Source: Prosapia bicincta (Eukaryota > Arthropoda > Insecta > Hemiptera > Cercopidae). From it: a DNA stretch of 64,000 nt. Below the pieces are notes generated by a model. That model was not told the origin of the DNA. It ran no database searches and saw nothing but the letters and a program-made list of their open reading frames with translations. Both the position numbers and the translations under genes were made by a program. Positions 56,171 to 64,000 of the stretch are shown piece by piece; position 1 is the first letter of the stretch; every line of letters starts with the position of its first letter. The stretch is taken from positions 13,160,205-13,224,204 of the forward strand of contig JBAIZL010000006.1 of NCBI GenBank assembly GCA_036971475.1, written 5' to 3'.

Positions 56171-57949
56171 TTTTTTTTTGTATTCCTAATATCTTTCTCG
56201 CTTTCTCTCTCTGTCTTTTTAAGAGTTCTTTCTGCTTTTACCTTCTCTAATTCCTTTTTTTCTCTTTCTTTCTCTTCCAAAAGTCTTTTAAAAGGCGATG
56301 ACGTTAGTATTTCTGATTTTTGTGATGACCTCTTCTTTTTTTTATTTTCAGTTTCTTTTGCTTTAATTTTTGGAAGTGGTAGAATAGATTGAACATTCAC
56401 CTTTATATTGTTTGAAGTTTTTGCAGGGGAGTTATTAGACTGATTTGGTAAAGAGCTGTCTGTTCCTTCGTTTACTCCTTTAGGTGGTTTATCGGTCACT
56501 AATGACGGGGCAAATAGTTCCTCATCTATTACATCCGGATTAAATGGTTCGATTCCTGTTAATTTGAAAGATTTTTCGGCAAGCTTGACTCTTGCTGTAG
56601 CGATGTAGGCTTCTTTGAAAATTCCTGCTACGTCGGTAAGCCTTATTACCTCTCCTGGATTTTGCACAAGAAATTTCTCAGCTTCAGCTGCATAAGCTGC
56701 TTTCAGAGGTGCAAAGAATCCTTTATCTAAAGGCTGGATGACATGGCTCGCGTGAGGTGGAAGAGTTAAAAATGTGATATTATTCTCTCGGCAGAATAAA
56801 ATAGCAGGAGGTGAACAATGCGTAGAATGATTATCTGCTATCAGCAAAATAGGATCTTCGGCAGATGGCTTTACGTGGTGAACAAAATGTTTTAACCAAT
56901 CGAGAAATAAGTCGGAGTTCATATAACCTGTCTCAGTTACTAGACCCAAAGTTCCCGAAGGAGCATTTTTGAACAATAGGTGATTCATTCTTTTTCTAGG
57001 AAAAATCAATGCTGGTGGTACAAAAATTCCTGTTGCGCTCATGCAGCAAACTGCAGTGATGGTATCCCCTCTTTCTGCACTAGAAATTTTACAAACAGTT
57101 TTTTTACCAGTGGGAGTCAGTACCTTCGGAGTTCTTTTTGGAACAGTCGACAAGCCTGTCTCATCCATATTAAATTTCCTATGAGTAGAAAATTTTTTAT
57201 CAAGACAACACTCTTTTAAATTATTATAAAACCTTGTAACTTGGGCCTTATTGAAACCAATTGCTCTAGCCATACTACACTGCTCTGGGGACCTAACAGA
57301 TAACTTATTCCTTTTACAGAAACCCTTCAACCAATCTTTACCGGCCATTTTCTTCTCTTTGTTAAATCTGTTAGATACTCCATTCATTTCAGCGTAGTCA
57401 AATGCAAGTTTCATCAAATGTTTTCTTGTTAATCCATAAAACCTACAATCAAAGTCTCTGCTATGCTGAGCCAGCTCTCGTTCCATTTCATCCGTCAAAG
57501 CTCGTTTGAAACGTCCTAGCGATACTGGGATGGTACCCTGCAAAAAATAACAAAAAAACGTGTATGTAGGACTATTATTAGTAAAATAAAAATTACAACA
57601 AAATGATTTCTAAAAAATATAGGCTGAATTTCTTTATACATTATTGTTCATTGCTCAGAGATTCAGCAGCCTGCAAAACTCGTAATTTATGGGAGGAAAT
57701 GCAAAGAGAAGAGATTTCATCATGATTGGACATGATTTGAGATAAATATGGGTGACTTGACAAGACAGAAATGTGAACTCTTAAATACCAACTTACCGCT
57801 TTCAACCTTTTCCTCAAGGTACACTCGTTAATCCCCAGTTCTCTGGCCACTTCTCTTTTACTCTTCCCTGCTTCTAATTTCCGTTTAGCCTCTTCAATTG
57901 TTTCATTAGAAATAAGAGCTCTCTCTGATTTCCGTTTATAAGGCGCCAT
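56149..57949 (-). CDS. pogo-like transposase, two exons
   Basis: Exon 1 (57949-57797) starts MAPYKRKSE and holds a Psq-type helix-turn-helix (EEAKRKLEAGKSKREVARE). A donor GCG|GTAAGT follows. The acceptor TTTTTTGCAG ends at 57538, and exon 2 (57537-56149) continues in phase with GTIPVSLGRFK. Exon 2 has the DDE core: MDETGL, LLIADNHSTHC and PPHASHVIQPLDKGFFAPLK, with a CENP-B-type second DNA-binding helix before it. The total is about 513 aa. The lysine/glutamate-rich tail ends at a TAA just after a ten-A run, which cuts off a PHD-like finger. The enzyme cuts and pastes at TA. Apart from the tail it looks intact, so the copy is young. Confidence 0.88.
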
Positions 57950-58571
57950 TGTGCCGAAAAAGGTTACTGAAAAAAAAATAATATGCATTTGTAAATGTAA
58001 ATAGAATTCTACATTCATTAGGTTTTTCTTGGTATTAAAAAAGCAAGAGAGGGAGGCCAAGAGTACGCAGTTAAAAGTTGTTGCGTACTTTTGGCCTCCC
58101 TAGTAGTATTTCTCAGACTTGTCACTAGATGCCAGCAGGTTACAAACAAAGAATTACTAATGGCTGGATGTTATTGCCAATGAAATGCACTTTCATTTAA
58201 TATAGGTTTAAACAATATTTATGTACTTTATGTACTAAAAAAACTTAAAGTTTTACATCCTAAAAATTAGATAAAAAAGTAAGAAAACTGTATTTTACCT
58301 TGTATTTTGCCAACAAAGAGGAGCTGATAAATGACAATACCGCTTCTTCTACTGCTGCTGTAGGCTTACTAAAACGTCACAACAGACATTCCGTGCAGTG
58401 TTGCCAACACCATGAAATTTACCTGCGTACTCTTAACCGCCCGCGTACTCTTACCCACCGTTACCACGACATGCTGTAAACTCGTTGCTCAGTTTCTCAG
58501 TTGCCAGCAGTATTAGTTGTGTTGTGTATGCATTTCTCAAGAGTGATGCCGTATTTAAATAATTATTTTTA

Positions 58572-58723
<152 letters not shown>

Positions 58724-59810
58724 TACGTACCATTTGTGTTAAATAAATAGAAATACAATCTTAGGTAAAAAATGTTTTATTTTAATTGTCAACGTTGTGA
58801 GACAATATTATTTTAACATTTTCTTACATACACTTTTAAAGTTTCAAATTCACAATTACTTTTGGTGTGGAATCAAAATAAAAATATCTGATATGCGACT
58901 TAGGTATGTGTTTTTTCAACTTCTGTTGGATTTCGCTCCGTTTATTTGAAACGTCTCTTTCTAAATACACTCACTCTATCTAAAGCGTAACGAATCGCAG
59001 ACACTTAAAAAGCTGGGCAATTTAAAGCCGTTCGGAAACAAACCACTAACGCTCGGGAAAGATTGAAGGAATGTTGCTAGAGCTTTGCAAGCATAGCTTA
59101 TGATTGTTTTAAAAGTTGTATGTCGGGAATATGCCTTGGAATCTAAATAAAGTTTGTAGTGTGGTAATTTTCTAAGCACCACTTGTAGTACCAACACGTA
59201 AGTTATACATTTTAAACACGGTGTTACTGTATGTCAGCTTATTATTACATCTATAAACTTTCTTACCCTTCCATGAGAGAGTAGTCTATTCCTTGTTTTT
59301 AATTATTATTAGGAAATGGTAAATACTTCATTGTAATTGCATATTTTCAACTATATATTATGTTTTTACATACATTAAGTGATATTTATCTTTATGTAAT
59401 ATGCACAAAATCTTATTACAGTGTATGAATGTAATAAAAATTTCAATAATAAATTAACGTACTTGAGATACAAAACTACCTATGTTTTAGGAATCACGTA
59501 CAATTCATAGCTTTTAAAAAGATAATGAAGGCTATTAGTTGTCAGATTTCTATTTTAAAATATCATAATTGATTCAATTTATATATGAAGCACTCATGAA
59601 GCATGAAGGTTATTCATCACATTATCGTGCAGTCATTATATTAATTATTTATGTTAAGCTACGCCAACCATATGAATAAAGTGTAAAAATACATGTCACA
59701 AAAGAATTTCATTTAGATTTTGAGGTGTTTTATTTTTATGTAGTCTTCGGTAGGATTATTGAGCATAAATCATATAAGATAATAGGATATAAGCTATATA
59801 TATATATAAA
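58724..59810. other. Non-coding interval
   Basis: AT-rich; a 73-codon minus-strand frame at 58976-59197 has no protein-like pattern. Nothing else is seen. Confidence 0.55.
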
Positions 59811-60472
59811 TATCGCAATATGTATTCTTGTGTATTATTTAAGAACTTAGTTAAAATACAAATACAAGAATTATAATTGAATTTACAATTCAATGCTTTT
59901 CGTTGGCTAACAGTACCAACATCATCAAGAATATTAAAGAATTAAAATTAACATATGTGCAAATTAGATAAATAAATAGCTATGCCAAATCAATTACAAT
60001 GTTGTTAAAGCAATTTTTTTTTTTAATTTATAAATCAAATTTTGCTAGTCATTGTATTAATAATAATCACATATTTCCTAACATAGATAATATGATACTT
60101 GTAAAAGAAATTAACAAAGGTCTGATAATGAATATTTATGAACCTTTAGAAATACATTAATATAATACTAATAGTGAGTTGATAAATGAACAAATAAAAG
60201 TAAAATCTAAATTTGATAATATATTCAGTGTTTGTAATGTTAGGGCAGCAAAATAAAAAAAATTAAAATTTTTTTAACAACATTGTAATTGATTTGGCAT
60301 AGCTGTTTATTTGATCTAATTTGCACATATCTTAATTTTAATTGTTTAATATTCCTGATGATGGTACCGTTAGCCAACGAAAAGTTTTGAATTGTAAATT
60401 CAATTATAATTCTTGTATTTTGTATTTTATTCTTGTTCTTTGTACTTTGACTAAGTTCTTTATATATATAGA
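59811..60472. repeat. Long foldback element related to 45070-45276
   Basis: Begins ATATCGCAATATGTATTC like the short copy. Arms of ~200 bp (59833-60030 and 60245-60450) are inverted copies with landmarks CAAGAATTATAATTGAATTT, TTTTCGTTGGCTAAC and CCAAATCAATTACAATG. The right arm holds CCTGATGATGG ... CCAACGAAAAG, a hammerhead-like core. The ~200-bp centre has no gene. Non-autonomous. Confidence 0.75.
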
Positions 60473-61850
60473 CAAACATACATATAAACACGGACATATA
60501 TAAATATATACATATAAATCTATTATATAAAACAAAGCGGTAACAAGAAAAACTGTCGTTTTTTTAACGAATATAAGCATAATGCGACAGATATTACAGA
60601 GTATAGGGTTAAATACAATTATAAATTATATTATATTTAAGAATAAAATTTATACCGAATGATTTTATAATATGAATTTCATATATAATATATTTATATT
60701 ATACATATAGGTACACATAACAAAATAAATGTTTAATGTAATTGACTTTCACTTCACACATGTCTAAACACTTTGTATAACAGATTGTTTTCTGAACTGT
60801 AAATATCATGCGATAACGGTTGTAGTTTTTTTTTTCAAAGCAGTTAATGATTTTCTTCTTCCATTGTAAAGTTTATCTGTCTCGCTTTGAACATTGCTCA
60901 TTCCATGAATAATCTAATGCTATATCTTTGATCAAAGGCAAGGTTACCTCACAGTAGCTCTATAAACTGTTGCTTTGTAATTACGTTCGAGGGAATCCAT
61001 GCATATGCACTGTTTCCTCCATTGTTCTCTATTAATTCCGAATTAGGTAAAATAGCAATGTAATAAGAACGTGTATTGTGTTACATCTGTGTTACGCGGA
61101 TAACACGTTTGCATATGCTTTCTCTTGTTACTCTAGATCTATAAACTGTTGATACTAGAAACATATTAAATTTTTTGTGGGACAGAGTGCTCCATACTTT
61201 AATTACTGTATGTCTTATAGTTTTTACTAAACAAATTTTATCATGTCTCCAAGAATATCTAACTTTAATGATGGTGATATGAATTTGAGATTTAGGGACT
61301 ACCTCATTGAAAAATATACTTTATGCTCATTATTTTCAAAAAATACCGTTCTAAAGCTTGTTACCCTGGTTACGAAACTATGTTATGAACATAAATAACT
61401 TTTGAGTTTAAAAACATCTAAATAATAATCCCTTAAAATAGTGTTTTTTTTGCTGCAACACATTTATTATGTCAACTTTTTATACAGAACATTTATAAAT
61501 AAATTAATTTAAAGCACAGATATGAAATTGAAAATTAGTTCACATATATTAATTATTATCGGTTTCAATGAAACCATTTACAAGACAAACACGCAAAAAT
61601 ATAATCGATGCAACACAACTGCACAAAAACACTATTCATAAGGTGTCATCTAACAAGCGTCACGATAAAAAATTACCCCTTATATTCACCAAACAAACAA
61701 TTAGGACAAGGGGTGTAGGACAGTCTGCCAGCCACCCTTTGGTTTGACGAGGGTATCCAGATAGTTAATCCATTTTAGGACTTACTGCCAGTCAGCCCCC
61801 TTTCTCTCCCTTACTCTCTGAAAAATGGGAAGTGAGATAAAGAGACGGAA
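60473..61850. other. Non-coding interval
   Basis: AT-rich DNA with no gene, RNA gene or repeat that I can support. At 61700-61830 composition is more balanced (GGACAGTCTGCCAGCC...), echoed on the other strand near 62515 (CTGGCAGACTGTCC). Confidence 0.5.
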
Positions 61851-61902
61851 TAACCTAACCAATCCTGACCTAACCTAACCTAACCTAACCTAACCTAACC
61901 CA
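61851..61902 (-). repeat. Interstitial TTAGG-type telomere-like repeat
   Basis: About 32 bp of uninterrupted (CCTAA)n at 61869-61900, preceded by two imperfect units. TTAGG is the ancestral arthropod telomere unit, which supports an arthropod source. Confidence 0.8.
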
Positions 61903-64000
61903 TTGCCATTGTCTATGGTAAACCCTCAAGAAATGAAAATAATGTAACTGTGAAATAATAGATGTAAACACACTGCTCCAAACAACACGAACAGCAAAAA
62001 CGCAAAGCTTATTTACATAAATTTACACATGACTATACTATTTTAACATCTGGCACACAAAGTATTTACTTTTAAAATGGTTAATAGGGGGGTCTATGAA
62101 AAAGATATACCGTATATATATTTTTGCACAAGTTTTCACATTGAGGTGATCATTTATATGGACTGGTTTTTTGTAGTGTTATTTACGTTCATGGCTAAAT
62201 TAACTAATTTGTATGTAAAGTAAAGCAAGGTAGTATAAACTAAAGTATTTCAAATTGTAAAACTAACAAATAACAAATGAGGTGACTAAAATAATATAAG
62301 CTATTAGCTTTACATCAGGCATTTCATCCGGTCATGTAAGTATTTTAAGAATGGTTTAGTCATGGGTCGTTTACAACCACACTTGTGCGAGTTTATACGA
62401 GTCAGAGCTTTCTCTTCTTCTCTCGCAACCCATTCCCTCACATCCACTGTAACCCCCACAATGTACCTGCGGCTGGCATATTGTCCGGCCCCTGCTCTTT
62501 GACAGGGGTCATAAACCGCCGCTGGCAGACTGTCCGTTTCCCTAGGAAAAGGCAATGAGATCGAGAGTTAGACGGAAGATGAAGTCACGGCTGGTTTCGA
62601 ACCATTAGGAACTAGAATATCTGTAACCTCTCTGGGTCTCGGAGATGAAGTTTTATAAAACTAGAGAAAATAATACTGACTATACATTAGCTTGAGATCT
62701 TTATATTCTGTTATTAAATTATAGGTCATGTGTCTACAGATACAACTATAGTTCACAATGGTTTTTTTTCTAAATTGAAAAGATAAAGGTGTTTCAAAAA
62801 GTCACAGTTATTGAAGATAGTATTACGTTGCTGTAGAAAATAGAATAAGCAATCACTGTGAGTATATTTAGAGAATTGAAGAACTACAGATATCATCATA
62901 CTGATTCTTATCACAGATTATCAATTATTAGCTAGAAGATAGGAAATGAATGGATTTGTTTTGTCCAATGTGGTTTATATGAATAAAATACCATTTTAAT
63001 TTCCAAATATCAGAATATTTCACAACCAAAATAAATTATTAAATGCTTGGTTTTGTATTCTTCCTGAAACGAACTGAAAAACATCAAGTTTTGCCAGGTC
63101 TCTGAATATAAATTGCTTGTATCACTTTTCAGTTTTTGTCAAGAGGTCTTTTTAAAAGAGAATATCAGAGAACAGTTTAGTATATTCATTGTCTTTTAGT
63201 GAAAGAAAGACATCCCTAATCCTACTTAAATATCCCCAACTTCTAATAAAATTGTTACTGATGTTTCATAAATGGATTAAATTCTTGAGATTTAGAAAAA
63301 GAATAGGTGAAAGCATAAACAAAATCTTTTTTTATGAGATAATGTATTCGTAAATATTATATATCTGGATATACATGATATAGAGTTTCAAACAATTTTT
63401 AGCAGCTGAAACCGCAAAAAAGTTATTAATTACAACATAAATTCTGACCCCTGTAAATATAACTCCAATAACAACCAATATATTAGGAAAGTGGATTTGA
63501 TTAGCAAAGCCATACAATGAAGTAATGTTTAGTCAATTGCATTTAAAGTGAACCTTCCATCTTATTTGATAATGGATGCTTCAAATTCACCATGATTTAA
63601 AACTTTAGTATTTTACTTAAAAGTAGAAAAAAAATTAACAAGGTAGTAATGGTAAAGAGTTGGAATAATCATCTAAATATAAATTTTATATTCCAACAGG
63701 CACAAAATTGAATAGACGGAACTATTTATTCTATATACGAGTACAGATTACTAGTTCAGATTAGAACAGAAATACTTCCTAAAATACCTTCAGAACGTCC
63801 GGTTAGGTTACGATTCGTTTTAAAAACATATTTTTATTATAATTAAAGGGAACATTCAAGACTAAAACCTTTTGATATTACTATAATTAGATTTATGTTT
63901 CTATGGAGTGCTGTAGAAACTCCACAGAAGTTTTCTAATAAAACATAGGTAATATTAAATTCGAGTTTTTAGCTATGCGGTTTTCAAAAGTTTATTTTTG
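61903..64000. other. Non-coding right flank
   Basis: Mostly AT-rich. The segment 62330-62600 is less AT-rich and has an 81-codon minus-strand frame (62310-62555) without recognised domains. Just upstream on the minus strand is a tRNA-type B-box (GGTTCGAAACC, about 62596-62606), so this could be a short tRNA-derived retroposon, but no A box or tail is clear. Nothing else is seen. Confidence 0.4.

Larger units (their letters stand above)
55701..58463 (-). mobile_element. pogo/Tigger-type DNA transposon
   Basis: It encodes a two-exon DDE transposase and has a motif GGG(T/A)GGGTAAGAGTACGC repeated at both ends: plus orientation near 55705 and 55901, minus orientation near 58435 and 58458. A CC variant (GGAGGCCAAGAGTACGC) lies at about 58047 and 58100. 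The reiterated ends make exact limits uncertain. TA dinucleotides adjoin both proposed ends (55699-55700 and 58462-58463), the target used by this superfamily. Confidence 0.75.

Noticed and set aside
62310..62606. tRNA-derived SINE on the minus strand
   Set aside because: Only a B-box-like motif is visible; no A box, tail or second copy in the window, so kept as a remark only.

Overview
The window looks like AT-rich, repeat-laden nuclear DNA of an arthropod, probably an insect. It is dominated by mobile DNA and shows no clear host gene. It has eukaryotic splice signals, many long (TA)n tracts, Penelope-like and pogo-like elements, and a short interstitial (CCTAA)n run equal to the arthropod telomere unit TTAGG. 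The species cannot be named from the sequence alone.

Region 1 (1-2626) is non-coding flank. Region 2 (2627-24540) is a complete-looking Polinton/Maverick (adintovirus-like) provirus of about 21.9 kb. It has ~620-bp terminal inverted repeats and a candidate TATAA(A) target duplication. The leftward block carries the replication, integration and virion genes: protein-primed DNA polymerase B, chromodomain integrase, packaging ATPase, a conserved Polinton protein, a repeat-built fibre-like protein, a phospholipase A2-domain virion protein, adenain-type protease, penton-like minor capsid protein and double-jelly-roll major capsid protein. Further left are a conserved hypothetical (weak PC4 resemblance), a BIR-RING (IAP-like) protein, a frameshifted gene and a small rightward gene. 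To the right of polB, rightward genes encode a small OB-fold-like protein, dUTPase and a Cys-rich protein. These are separated by a reiterated module that ends in splice acceptors. The six hallmark genes are open, so the element looks young.

Region 3 (24651-54948) is a large imperfect palindrome: ~5.5-kb near-identical arms around a ~4.7-kb spacer. Each arm holds a degenerate Penelope-like reverse transcriptase/GIY-YIG relic. The left arm is interrupted inside a (TA)n tract by a 14.46-kb element (25636-40098). That element has imperfect 19-bp terminal inverted repeats and two oppositely oriented arrays of a related ~140-bp monomer, with a 4-mer higher-order period on the left and a 13-mer (1.817 kb) on the right. 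Its core contains decayed, spliced-looking gene pieces, one resembling a tyrosine-recombinase catalytic segment. I do not recognise this element as a named family, and it is the best candidate for something undescribed.

Region 4 (54949-64000) carries a pogo/Tigger-type transposon (about 55701-58463). Its two-exon transposase is intact except that a ten-A run puts a C-terminal PHD-like finger out of frame. A long foldback element, the TTAGG-type run and AT-rich non-coding DNA follow. All similarity statements come from reading the sequence; no database search was run.
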